From an uncultured Veillonella sp. (lineage in GTDB: Bacteria; Bacillota_C; Negativicutes; Veillonellales; Veillonellaceae), in the NCBI GenBank assembly GCA_900765235.1, contig CAAFRK010000042.1, positions 1 to 8,993 on the forward strand: a stretch of 8,993 nucleotides of DNA, read 5' to 3'. The stretch's first letter is position 1, and each line of letters opens with the position of its first letter. The position numbers and the translations under genes are program-made. The notes under the pieces are model-generated. The model was given only the letters and a program-made list of their open reading frames with translations, was not told where the DNA came from and ran no database searches. Shown here piece by piece: positions 1-7,776 of the stretch.

Positions 1-111
<111 letters not shown>

Positions 112-175
112 ACTAAAGGTCTTTTAAATTATGTAAACATATATTTAAAAGAGTACAATAGCATTTCAAGCATAT

Positions 176-221
176 AAAAACCTCTACATTTATGCATAGC
201 GCATGTGGTGTAGAGGTTTTT
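176..221. terminator. Rho-independent terminator downstream of purD
   Basis: A 13-bp perfect inverted repeat pairs 176-188 (AAAAACCTCTACA) with 209-221 (TGTAGAGGTTTTT). The 20-base loop itself contains ATGC/GCAT pairing. The right arm runs into a T-rich tract and the left arm begins with five A, so it could work on both strands. It separates purD from the promoter of the menaquinone operon. Confidence 0.85.
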
Positions 222-247
222 ATTTTCTACCTTTTAATGGTTACCTA

Positions 248-256
248 TGTTATAAT
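248..256 (+). promoter_or_regulatory. Extended -10 promoter for the men operon leader
   Basis: TG at 248-249, one base, then a consensus TATAAT at 251-256 form a perfect extended -10 element. No good -35 hexamer is seen at 16-18 bp spacing, which is common when an extended -10 is present. Transcription would start near 262-264, giving a leader of about 110 nt to the end of the hairpin at 375 and about 148 nt to the menF start. Confidence 0.65.
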
Positions 257-262
257 AATGTA

Positions 263-375
263 GATATAAAGAGGGCCCATCGACGTGTGATGGCGTTAGG
301 CTCATCTCAAAATTTTGAAACCTATTGATGGCGCCTAATATGTAGAAGTACATCTTCTACATATTAGGTGTTTTT
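263..375 (+). promoter_or_regulatory. Putative transcription-attenuation leader of menF (unidentified class)
   Basis: This segment lies between the extended -10 promoter and menF and ends in an intrinsic terminator. Two exclusive folds can be drawn. In one, CCATC (277-281) pairs with GATGG (289-293) and the terminator 332-370 forms. In the other, GTTAGGC (295-301) pairs with GCCTAAT (333-339, one G-U pair), which takes up the base of the terminator's left arm and would act as an antiterminator. A second GATGG (327-331) competes for CCATC. A 12-base palindrome, TCAAAATTTTGA, sits at 307-318. The fold fits a riboswitch, a protein-binding attenuator or a leader-peptide attenuator. I do not recognise a known riboswitch consensus. 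It could also be a separate small RNA ending at 375. Confidence 0.5.
332..375 (+). terminator. Intrinsic terminator inside the menF leader
   Basis: 334-348 pairs perfectly with 354-368 (15 bp) around a five-base loop TACAT. One G-U pair (333/369) and one C-G pair (332/370) extend the stem to 17 bp. It is followed directly by TTTTT (371-375). It lies only 35 bases before the menF ATG and after the best promoter in the gap, which is the arrangement expected of an attenuator rather than of an upstream gene's terminator; purD already has its own. Confidence 0.8.
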
Positions 376-410
376 ACTATAGTCTATTTTTCGTATAGCG
401 ACATACAACT

Positions 411-1553
411 ATGAAATATAACAAAAAACCGTTAAAACTGAATAGTCCGGTATCATTTTGGATGAATTTCCCCAATGAAGAACGCGTGTTTTGGGTGGAT
501 CGCCAAAGTGACCGCATCGTTGTGGGCGCTAAACGTCTAGCGACGGTTAAAGATGATGACGATCGCCATAATTATGCGTATGTATTTTATGGGGATACTT
601 TTTTTGATACTGTAAAAGATCCTAAATGGTCTAATATGGGCCATGAAATGATTGCTTTTACCCATTATTACATCGTAGAAAATGGAGCGTCCTTCTATCT
701 ACATGCTGGTGAAAGTGTACCCATTGAGAATTTTGAGGTACCTCGAGTTCATCACAACTACAAGGAAACTAGCGATGATAAGGCGGATTGGAACCGTTTG
801 ATGAATGCTATTGCCGATGGCATAAGTCGTGGTGAAATGACTAAGGTCGTTTCCTCTCGTGAGGTAGAATTTACTAGCGAAACACCATACAATGTGGCAA
901 GTATCTTAGCTAATTTAGTCGATAATAATCCCAATTGCTTTATCTTTGGCTATGAAAAGGATGGGCGTACCTTTGTAGGGGCATCGCCAGAAATTTTAGT
1001 CCGCCATCGTGGCAGTGAAATACTTAGCTATGCACTAGCTGGAACAGCCCCAAAGGATGGTCCTAATGCGTGGACTGAGGAGCAATTACTAACCAGTGAG
1101 AAAAATCTTATAGAACATAATATTGTTCGTGACCGTATCGTGAATACAATGAAACAAATTACTCCAGATGTTATGGTGGGGGAAACAGGCATTATGGAGT
1201 TATCTCACCTCTATCATTTGCGCACCATAATTACCGCAAAGGATAGTACAAAATCTCTTGTGGAATGGGCTAGATTGCTACATCCTACACCAGCTCTTGG
1301 AGGCGAACCGAGAGAAAAGGCGCTGGCTTTATTACAAGAGTATGAATCCCATGAGCGCGGTATGTACGCAGCGCCTTTTGGCTTTATGAAGGATATGGGG
1401 GACGGCATCGTTGTAGTTGCCATACGATCTGCTCTTATCATGGATAATGTATTGTATGCCTATGCAGGATGTGGCGTTGTAGCTGATTCTGATGCGGATG
1501 AAGAATACGCTGAAACTAATAATAAAATGCGCACCATTCTTGATGCTTTATAA
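411..1553 (+). CDS. menF: Isochorismate synthase MenF
   Basis: This 380-residue cytoplasmic enzyme belongs to the chorismate-binding (MST) family and converts chorismate to isochorismate, the committed step to menaquinone. The C-terminal catalytic domain is intact. KVVSSR supplies Lys145, equivalent to EntC Lys147, the base that activates water. GASPE supplies Glu194, equivalent to EntC Glu197. ALAGTAP (208-214), LLTSEKNLIEHNIV (226-239, with the Mg-site Glu235), LLHPTPALGG (289-298), IRSALI and YAGCGVV complete the family signature. The length is near EntC and shorter than E. coli MenF. The lack of a glutamine amidotransferase partner and the position before menD favour MenF over anthranilate or aminodeoxychorismate synthase. 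The ATG at 411 is the first good start, but no clear Shine-Dalgarno sequence precedes it. An in-frame ATG at 462 is possible but would trim the N-terminus. An attenuator-like leader lies just upstream. Confidence 0.93.
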   Translation: MKYNKKPLKLNSPVSFWMNFPNEERVFWVDRQSDRIVVGAKRLATVKDDDDRHNYAYVFYGDTFFDTVKDPKWSNMGHEMIAFTHYYIVENGASFYLHAGESVPIENFEVPRVHHNYKETSDDKADWNRLMNAIADGISRGEMTKVVSSREVEFTSETPYNVASILANLVDNNPNCFIFGYEKDGRTFVGASPEILVRHRGSEILSYALAGTAPKDGPNAWTEEQLLTSEKNLIEHNIVRDRIVNTMKQITPDVMVGETGIMELSHLYHLRTIITAKDSTKSLVEWARLLHPTPALGGEPREKALALLQEYESHERGMYAAPFGFMKDMGDGIVVVAIRSALIMDNVLYAYAGCGVVADSDADEEYAETNNKMRTILDAL

Positions 1554-1592
1554 TTGTTTCCGCACCTCTAGGGGTGTTTGAAAGGGAATATA

Positions 1593-3383
1593 ATGAATGA
1601 ATATATTGCTGCCTTGGTAGACGAGTTCTACCAACTCGGCGTTCGTCATGCGGTGTTTAGCCCTGGTTCTCGTTCTACGACGATGGCCATGCTGTTCAAA
1701 GAGCATGAAGGATTTGAAACCTATATGAATATAGATGAGCGCTCTGCCAGTTTTATGACTCTAGGCATTGCAAAGGCTCATAAGGAACCAACTGTACTCG
1801 TATGTACTTCTGGTTCTGCTGTGGCCCATTATTTGCCAGCTGTTTTGGAAGCTCAATATAGCGGGGTACCGCTCATTGTACTATCTGCTGATAGACCTCA
1901 TACATTATTGCATGTAGGGGCTCCTCAGACTGTAGATCAACATAAAATCTTTGGCACTGCGGTCAATTATTTTGAAGAATTAGCTGTGCCTCAAGAATCT
2001 CATTACTATACATATCCTCGCCAAGTAGCGCGTAAAGCGTATATGAAAGCGATGGATACGAAAAAAGGGCCAGTCCATATTAATGTGCCTCTCTTTGAAC
2101 CATTGGTACCGGAATTGAGCCGTAACCATTTTGAGGCTGGACGTAGCTCCTTTAAAGTGGTTAAACCAAACTATGGTAGTGTATTTGACTGTCGCCATGA
2201 AAATGATTTGACTCATATTAATACTGCTACTGATATTGCTGATAGTCCTATTAGTAAAGAAAAAACTGATAATTTACTAGAAAAATATGACCGTATCCTT
2301 ATCCTAGCAGGCCCACAGATTGATATAGATGAAGCTAATACGATTCGTTCCTTTGGGGAGGCTTTACAAGCCCCTATTTTGGCTGATCCATTGTCTAATG
2401 TAAGACGATGTTATAACTCGGCAGATAATCAAAGCAATAAAGAGGGGATTGATACTAATAATGTTGTTATCTCTACGTATGATGCGTTGTTAGCAGAGCA
2501 AGCTCTTTGGCATGAGTTAAAACCAGATTGTGTAATTCAGTTTGGCCAAATCGTTGTATCTAAACGTGTACAACAGATGATTGCTAGCTGGACTGATGTG
2601 GAGTATATCGAGGTAAATCCTACGATGGACTCCATGAACCCAACAGGTAAAACTACCATGCATGTGCAAGCTAGCATTGATGTATTTACACATTTGTATG
2701 GCAAAAATAATAGCTATGATACGTACTTAAAAATATGGCAACGGCTAGATCAAGAGGGTAAAAAGCAACTAAGTACAGCTATCGATGAGCCTCATTGCTT
2801 TGAAGGTCGAACCATACGCGAGTTACAAGAACACATCCCAGAAGATGGACAAATTTTTGTTGCCAACAGTATGACGATTCGCGATTTTGATTACTTCTGG
2901 TTCAGTGGAGAATCTAAGGCGGTTCTTTACGGTAATCGAGGTGTCAATGGTATTGATGGCACTATTTCTACGGCTCTAGGACTGGCAACAAATGGTAAAC
3001 CTACATATCTAGTGACAGGGGATTTATCCTTGTTCCATGATTTGAATGGCTTGGCGGTAGCGAAAACCCATAATTTAAACTTAACTATTATTTTGCATAA
3101 TAATGATGGCGGCGGTATTTTTGAATACTTACCTCAAAAGGGGACAAAGCATTTTGACTACTTGTTCTCTACATCACAAGGTTTAGATTACAGTGGGGCT
3201 GCAAAACTCTATGGTTGTGGCTATACTAAAATCTCCAGCCCCGATGAGTTGAGTTCTGTATTGGCTAATGTTGGACAAGAAACAGGCGTTCATATCATTG
3301 AAATTCCTACAAATAGGGAATATAGCAGAGAATTGCATAAGAAATATACGAAGGTTTCAGTTGATATGGAGGCATTACTATGA
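1593..3383 (+). CDS. menD: SEPHCHC synthase MenD
   Basis: This thiamine diphosphate enzyme of 596 residues joins the succinyl semialdehyde unit of decarboxylated 2-oxoglutarate to isochorismate, giving SEPHCHC. The N-terminal PYR domain shows FSPGSRST (22-29) and NIDERSASF, whose Glu49 is the conserved residue that activates the cofactor. TSGSA and ADRP follow. The C-terminal PP domain has the ThDP/Mg motif, starting GDLS at 476 and ending NNDGGGIF at 503-510. I chose the ATG at 1593 because AAAGGGA (1581-1587) is well placed before it; an in-frame TTG at 1578 would put that ribosome site inside the gene. It is longer than E. coli MenD (556), with extra hydrophilic sequence around residues 195-228 and 270-290. 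It follows menF by 39 bases, which include a small CACCT/GGGTG hairpin, and overlaps menH by four bases (ATGA). Confidence 0.96.
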   Translation: MNEYIAALVDEFYQLGVRHAVFSPGSRSTTMAMLFKEHEGFETYMNIDERSASFMTLGIAKAHKEPTVLVCTSGSAVAHYLPAVLEAQYSGVPLIVLSADRPHTLLHVGAPQTVDQHKIFGTAVNYFEELAVPQESHYYTYPRQVARKAYMKAMDTKKGPVHINVPLFEPLVPELSRNHFEAGRSSFKVVKPNYGSVFDCRHENDLTHINTATDIADSPISKEKTDNLLEKYDRILILAGPQIDIDEANTIRSFGEALQAPILADPLSNVRRCYNSADNQSNKEGIDTNNVVISTYDALLAEQALWHELKPDCVIQFGQIVVSKRVQQMIASWTDVEYIEVNPTMDSMNPTGKTTMHVQASIDVFTHLYGKNNSYDTYLKIWQRLDQEGKKQLSTAIDEPHCFEGRTIRELQEHIPEDGQIFVANSMTIRDFDYFWFSGESKAVLYGNRGVNGIDGTISTALGLATNGKPTYLVTGDLSLFHDLNGLAVAKTHNLNLTIILHNNDGGGIFEYLPQKGTKHFDYLFSTSQGLDYSGAAKLYGCGYTKISSPDELSSVLANVGQETGVHIIEIPTNREYSRELHKKYTKVSVDMEALL

Positions 3384-4240
3384 GTCAGTATTTTTGCAGT
3401 ATTGTAGATAATGCTTTATGCAATCCAGCTCAGCGCATGTACTTTGACTTAGGGGAATACCGCTATGGTTTGACTGTAGTTGGCGATGGGGAACCTATCG
3501 TGTGTCTCCACGGTTTCTCCGAATCGAGCTACACTTGGGACGCTATTAATCTGCCTGGATATCGATTGGTCCGTATCGATTTGATAGGTCATGGTGATTC
3601 AGATATTCCTGACGAGGAACAGGCTTACACAATCCCTCAAATGATAGAGGACTTGCATACGGTTATTTATCATATGGTTGGCAACAGCTATTACCTCATG
3701 GGCTATTCCATGGGGGCCCGTATAGCGCTTTCCTATGCTTTGGAATATGAAAGTGAAATCAAAGGGCTTATCCTTGAAAGTGGCTCTCTAGGGATTGCTT
3801 CAGAGGCTGAACGAGCAGAACGGCGCAAGGCCGATGAAGAATTAGCGCACCATATCGAACATAACGATGGCGCTTGGTTCGCTTCCCGTTGGGCGGAGGC
3901 TCCTATTTTTGAAAGTCAAAAGCAGCTTTTACCAGCGGTCGCTGAATTAATTCATTTACGTCGTGCCCATAATAGCCCATTCGCATTAGCATGTACCCTT
4001 CGTGGGTCCGGCCAAGGTGTTATGACCTATGTCGGTGATCAGTTAGAAAAATTATCATGTAAAGGACTATATGTGAGTGGCGCATTAGATACAAAATATA
4101 CTACAATAGGAAGAGATGTATTTGGCAAGTTGCCAAACTTTAAACATGTCGTCGTCGAAAGGGCGGGACATAATGTACATATAGAAAAGCCGCAGGCCTT
4201 TGAACAAGCGGTATTAGATTTTTTACACAAGAAAGGTTAA
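3380..4240 (+). CDS. menH: SHCHC synthase MenH (alpha/beta hydrolase)
   Basis: This 286-residue alpha/beta-hydrolase removes pyruvate from SEPHCHC to give SHCHC. Visible elements are the oxyanion-hole segment [12 protein letters not shown] (42-53), the DLIGHGDSD segment (67-75), and the nucleophile elbow MGYSMGAR (107-114) with Ser110. The acid is Asp237 in SGALDTKY and the catalytic His264 lies in [18 protein letters not shown] (207-213) resembles the LR..GTG segment of MenH proteins. The family is catalytically diverse, so the specific assignment rests partly on the position between menD and menB. It is about 30 residues longer than E. coli MenH, mainly from an N-terminal extension. The start overlaps the menD stop (ATGA) with GGAGG at 3368-3372, indicating translational coupling. 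Confidence 0.9.
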   Translation: MSQYFCSIVDNALCNPAQRMYFDLGEYRYGLTVVGDGEPIVCLHGFSESSYTWDAINLPGYRLVRIDLIGHGDSDIPDEEQAYTIPQMIEDLHTVIYHMVGNSYYLMGYSMGARIALSYALEYESEIKGLILESGSLGIASEAERAERRKADEELAHHIEHNDGAWFASRWAEAPIFESQKQLLPAVAELIHLRRAHNSPFALACTLRGSGQGVMTYVGDQLEKLSCKGLYVSGALDTKYTTIGRDVFGKLPNFKHVVVERAGHNVHIEKPQAFEQAVLDFLHKKG

Positions 4241-4244
4241 GTCC

Positions 4245-5087
4245 ATGAGCAAATTTGATTGGAAAGTATTGGATCGTAATTATGAAGATGTAATTTACGA
4301 AACATATAATGGCATTGCAAAGATTACTATTAATCGCCCACAGGTACGTAACGCGTTCCGTCCTAAAACTGTTATGGAATTAATCGATGCTTTCACAGTA
4401 GCTCGTGAAGATAACGAAGTAGGCGTAATCGTATTGACTGGTGCAAACCACGGTCAAGGTGAAGACAAAGAAGCATTCTGCTCCGGTGGTGACCAAAGCG
4501 TACGCGGTCATGGTGGTTATGTAGGCGAAGATAATGTTCCTCGTTTGAACGTTCTTGATTTACAACGTTTGATTCGCGTTATCCCAAAACCTGTAATCGC
4601 TATGGTTAATGGCTTTGCTATTGGTGGCGGCCATGTGTTGCACATCGTGTGTGACCTTACCATCGCTTCTGAAAATGCTAAATTTGGTCAAACAGGTCCT
4701 CGCGTAGGTTCCTTCGATGCTGGTTACGGTGCAGGTTACTTGGCTCGCATGATCGGTCATAAACGCGCTCGTGAAGTATGGTTCCTTTGCCGTCAATACA
4801 CAGCTGCTCAAGCTTATGAAATGGGCATGGTTAACTGTGTTGTACCATTCGACAAATTGGAAGAAGAAACAGTTCAATGGTGTAACGAAATTCTTGAATT
4901 GTCCCCAATGGCATTGCGCATGTTGAAAGGTGCCTTCAACGCTGACACAGACGGCCTTGCAGGTTTACAACAATTTGCAGGCGATGCTACATTGATGTAC
5001 TACACAATTGATGAAGCAAAAGAAGGTCGTGACGCATTTAAAGAAAAACGCAAACCGAACTTCAAACAATTCCCTAAATTCCCTTAA
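4245..5087 (+). CDS. menB: 1,4-dihydroxy-2-naphthoyl-CoA synthase MenB
   Basis: This crotonase-fold enzyme of 280 residues cyclises o-succinylbenzoyl-CoA to DHNA-CoA by an intramolecular Claisen condensation. The MenB signature is complete: [16 protein letters not shown] (79-94) forms the oxyanion hole and CoA loop, [11 protein letters not shown] (123-133) follows, and [14 protein letters not shown] (149-162) carries catalytic Asp158. Gly151 in QTGP places it with the bicarbonate-dependent type I enzymes such as E. coli MenB, where type II enzymes have an Asp at this point. The C-terminus ends FKQFPKFP, like other MenB proteins. GAAAGG (4231-4236), inside the end of menH, is the ribosome site. 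Codon use differs from its neighbours: 10 of 15 Phe codons are TTC and all Arg codons are CGT or CGC, as in highly expressed genes. Confidence 0.97.
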   Translation: MSKFDWKVLDRNYEDVIYETYNGIAKITINRPQVRNAFRPKTVMELIDAFTVAREDNEVGVIVLTGANHGQGEDKEAFCSGGDQSVRGHGGYVGEDNVPRLNVLDLQRLIRVIPKPVIAMVNGFAIGGGHVLHIVCDLTIASENAKFGQTGPRVGSFDAGYGAGYLARMIGHKRAREVWFLCRQYTAAQAYEMGMVNCVVPFDKLEEETVQWCNEILELSPMALRMLKGAFNADTDGLAGLQQFAGDATLMYYTIDEAKEGRDAFKEKRKPNFKQFPKFP

Positions 5088-5140
5088 TCGGAACGTATTA
5101 CGAGTCCATTATTAGGATGGGATGTATTGTAAAAACGACA

Positions 5141-5170
5141 AGTGCGCCTCTATATGAGGCGCCTTTCTTG
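5141..5170 (+). terminator. Hairpin terminator or attenuator between menB and menE
   Basis: GCGCCTC (5144-5150) and GAGGCGC (5156-5162) form a 7-bp GC-rich stem around TATAT, followed by CTTTCTTG. Outer segments ACAAG and CTTGT can extend it. The T tract is broken by C residues, so termination may be partial. The 5088-5231 gap is the only large gap in the operon, so this element could lower expression of menE, menC and menI relative to menB, or protect the menB mRNA 3' end. Confidence 0.6.
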
Positions 5171-5231
5171 TAATATCTGTGGTTATTAATCATTAATCAT
5201 AAGGCATTATCTTTAGACACGAGGTGAGACG

Positions 5232-6617
5232 ATGGAATGGTTACGGTATGGTGCACAGCACTATCCTAATCGCATATGTATAAATGAATATACCTATAAC
5301 GATATATATGGCGGTGTGCTCCATGTGGCTAGTGAATTGATACATCTTGAAAGCTCCCGTGTAGCTATTTTATCGGACAACTCTGTTACTATGGCAATTT
5401 ATGTACTGGCAGCTATGCTAGCCCATAAAGAGGTATTGTTACTGAATGTACATCTTAAGCCCAACGAGATCGGAAACCAATTGAAACAATTAGGTATTAC
5501 TACCGTATTACATAGTAAAGAACGTTATAATCAACTACCTAGTTTACTACGTACCATTGAGTTTGAACCGCTAGAATCCATTCTGTCTAATCTGAATTTA
5601 GAGGACATTTTTGATTGGAACTTTGATGATGCAGACATTGCGGCCATTATGAACACTAGCGCTACAACAGGTCAGTTTAAATCAGTACCACTTCGATGGG
5701 GGCAAATTAGAGCTCATGTACAAGCGTCTCAAGAGGTGCTAGGTAAAACTGAACAAGATAATTGGCTTATGGTATTGCCCTTGTTCCATGTAAGTGGATT
5801 ATCTATTTTGATGCGATCACTTTATAATGGAACGGCTATCACTATATTGCCTAAATACGATGAGGCAAAGGTTTTAGAACTCATTGAAACCGAGAAAATC
5901 AATATGATGTCTCTCGTGCCCACAATTTTGACTCAATTAGAACCGAAGATTACACATCATACATTACGTGTTATTTTGCTTGGCGGCGAGTTTATCCCGA
6001 TGGCCTTAATCGATGCTTGTGAAAAGAAATTGTTGCCAATTTATAAGACCTATGGCATGACTGAAACATTTAGTCAAAGTGTGACCTTCTCCGTATTGGA
6101 TTATCCTCATAAACGAGATTCTGTAGGTAAACCATTACCTGGAATGCAGATTCGCATCGATAATCCTGATGCGGATGGAGTAGGGGAAATCCATTTGACG
6201 GGCCCTATGGTTATGACTGGGTATATCGACAAGGAACCTATCGATGGTGATCTTAATACAGACGATATCGGCTATGTCGATGAAGATGGCTTTGTATATA
6301 TTCTGAATCGCCGTAAAGATCTTATTATCTCTGGTGGTGAAAATATTTATCCTAAGGAGCTAGAGGACCTAGTTTATACATTGCCAGCGGTGAAGGAATG
6401 TGCTGTAGTACCTGTATCTGATCCTAAATGGGGGCAAGTACCAGCACTATTTGTAGCCTTTCATGATGGTGAAAGTATGACTACCGATGAGATTCTATCC
6501 TGCATGACCTCTTCATTGGCTAAGTATAAAATCCCTAAATATGTAAAAATTTTACCTACATTGCCTCGTAATGGGACCGGTAAAATCGTGCGTAATGAAC
6601 TACGTTTAGAAGATTGA
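5232..6617 (+). CDS. menE: o-Succinylbenzoate-CoA ligase MenE
   Basis: This 461-residue ANL-superfamily adenylating enzyme activates o-succinylbenzoate with ATP and CoA to give OSB-CoA, the MenB substrate. Core motifs are LPLFHVSG (183-190), YGMTET (274-279), TDDIGYVDEDG (343-353, with the ribose-binding Asp345), RRKDLIISGGENIYP (360-374) and PRNGTGK (445-451) with the adenylation Lys451. SGGENIYP is typical of MenE. The phosphate-binding loop is unusual: NTSATTGQFK (141-150), where most family members have TSGTTG.PK, so a Gly is replaced by Ala and the Pro by Phe. The gene is otherwise intact, so it is probably functional. A strong ribosome site, GAGGTGAG (5221-5228), precedes the ATG. It opens the second block of the operon after the 144-base gap. 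Confidence 0.93.
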   Translation: MEWLRYGAQHYPNRICINEYTYNDIYGGVLHVASELIHLESSRVAILSDNSVTMAIYVLAAMLAHKEVLLLNVHLKPNEIGNQLKQLGITTVLHSKERYNQLPSLLRTIEFEPLESILSNLNLEDIFDWNFDDADIAAIMNTSATTGQFKSVPLRWGQIRAHVQASQEVLGKTEQDNWLMVLPLFHVSGLSILMRSLYNGTAITILPKYDEAKVLELIETEKINMMSLVPTILTQLEPKITHHTLRVILLGGEFIPMALIDACEKKLLPIYKTYGMTETFSQSVTFSVLDYPHKRDSVGKPLPGMQIRIDNPDADGVGEIHLTGPMVMTGYIDKEPIDGDLNTDDIGYVDEDGFVYILNRRKDLIISGGENIYPKELEDLVYTLPAVKECAVVPVSDPKWGQVPALFVAFHDGESMTTDEILSCMTSSLAKYKIPKYVKILPTLPRNGTGKIVRNELRLED

Positions 6618-6624
6618 AGCGCTT

Positions 6625-7776
6625 ATGAATGACATTTTAAACTTTAAAAGTATAACTACATATCGCCTTAAACTACCGATGAAGTTTAATTTTAAGACCG
6701 CTAAGGGTGAGGTAAAAGAGCGGGAAACCATTGTCATCCGCATTGAGGACCAACAAGGTTATGTTGGCTATGGGGAATGTGTGGCTTTCACAGTCCCATT
6801 CTATACGGCGGAAACTGTAGATACATGTTGGAAAAAATTGGTGGATGATTATATATTTAATCTCCGCTTGATGCGGCCTAAACCTCTTATGACCTATGTA
6901 CGCCAGCTGCAATTCTGGCTAAATCGAGATCATATGCCGATGACCATTGCTGCTGTAGAAAATGCCCTTATTAATCTTCACTGTGAGAGACTGGGTGTGA
7001 ATTCCGTTTCTTATATTATGGGACAGCCCTTACAAGATACCATTGAAAGTGGTGTTGTTATTGGCGATGTACCGATGGAACAATTATTAGATGCAGTAGA
7101 AACTCATGTGACAAATGGTTGTAAGCGCATTAAGTTAAAGGTGAACCCTGCAGATGGCTATGAACGAGTATCTCTCGTCCGCAAGCAGTATCCCCATTTA
7201 GTCTTAGCTGCTGATGCAAACCAAAGCTATTCCTATGACGACATCGATAAGGTCCGGCAATTTAATGATTTGAAACTAGCCTGTATAGAAGAGCCCTTTG
7301 CTATGACGACGCTCCAATCCTATAAAGACTGGAAGTGGGACCGTCTTAACAATGATGATTGGAACATTGAAACCCCTATCTGTTTAGATGAATCTATATT
7401 AGGCTATGATGATTTATCCTATGCCATAGAATATGGTCTAATTGACGTACTTAATATAAAAGTAGGGCGCATGGGCGGTCTTGTGCCAACGAAGGCAGCT
7501 ATTAATCTTTGTAGAGAAAGTCATATTCCGTATTGGATTGGTAGCATGGTGGAGTCTGGAGTTTCTAAAATGCTCCATGCTCAACTCGCTGCACTAGGGG
7601 ATTCCTATATGGCAGGGGACTTATCGGATTCTAATAGATACTTTGAACGAGACCTCATCTATCCCGACCTCACTTTTAAAAATGGTGTAATGCACGTACC
7701 TGATGGTGATGGGCTAGGTGTAACCGTTTTTGATGATAGATTAGAAGCGTATTGCGTGGAGAAACGAACACTATGA
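6625..7776 (+). CDS. menC: o-Succinylbenzoate synthase MenC (enolase superfamily)
   Basis: This 383-residue protein dehydrates SHCHC to o-succinylbenzoate. It has the muconate-lactonising branch layout of the enolase superfamily. The N-terminal capping domain covers roughly residues 1-130, with YGECVAFTVPFY (49-60) as the substrate-loop region. The barrel carries IKLKV with Lys170 and Lys172, Mg ligands Asp197 (AADANQ), Glu222 (CIEEPF) and Asp255 (CLDES), and the second-face Lys279 (NIKVGRMGG). All key residues are present. It resembles the OSB synthase/N-acylamino-acid racemase type found in Firmicutes rather than the shorter E. coli MenC. Location inside a men operon supports OSB synthase as the real function, though racemase side activity cannot be excluded. 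It starts seven bases after menE with only a weak ribosome site, so coupling to menE is likely. Its stop overlaps the next gene (ATGA). Confidence 0.94.
   Translation: MNDILNFKSITTYRLKLPMKFNFKTAKGEVKERETIVIRIEDQQGYVGYGECVAFTVPFYTAETVDTCWKKLVDDYIFNLRLMRPKPLMTYVRQLQFWLNRDHMPMTIAAVENALINLHCERLGVNSVSYIMGQPLQDTIESGVVIGDVPMEQLLDAVETHVTNGCKRIKLKVNPADGYERVSLVRKQYPHLVLAADANQSYSYDDIDKVRQFNDLKLACIEEPFAMTTLQSYKDWKWDRLNNDDWNIETPICLDESILGYDDLSYAIEYGLIDVLNIKVGRMGGLVPTKAAINLCRESHIPYWIGSMVESGVSKMLHAQLAALGDSYMAGDLSDSNRYFERDLIYPDLTFKNGVMHVPDGDGLGVTVFDDRLEAYCVEKRTL

Noticed and set aside
286..345. Resemblance to the fluoride riboswitch (GATGGCGTT followed by TGATGGCGCCTA)
   Set aside because: The P1-like pairing GGCGTT/GGCGCC exists, but the required pseudoknot partner sequences flanking the first GATG and the P2 stem before TGATG are missing, and a menaquinone operon is not a known fluoride target.
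411..1553. Anthranilate synthase or aminodeoxychorismate synthase component I
   Set aside because: No amidotransferase gene is adjacent, the Lys145/Glu194 isochorismate synthase residues are present, and menD follows directly.
1578..1592. TTG start adding five residues to MenD
   Set aside because: The AAAGGGA ribosome site lies inside this extension and is correctly spaced for the ATG at 1593.
4560..4877. Minus-strand open frame within menB, and similar ones in menF, menD, menH and menC
   Set aside because: They lie antisense to strongly conserved coding sequence, show no family resemblance, and have no ribosome sites that I could find.
7752..7772. TTG start adding seven residues to the thioesterase
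   Set aside because: GGAGA at 7758-7762 fits the ATG at 7773, and the ATGA overlap with menC matches the menD-menH junction.
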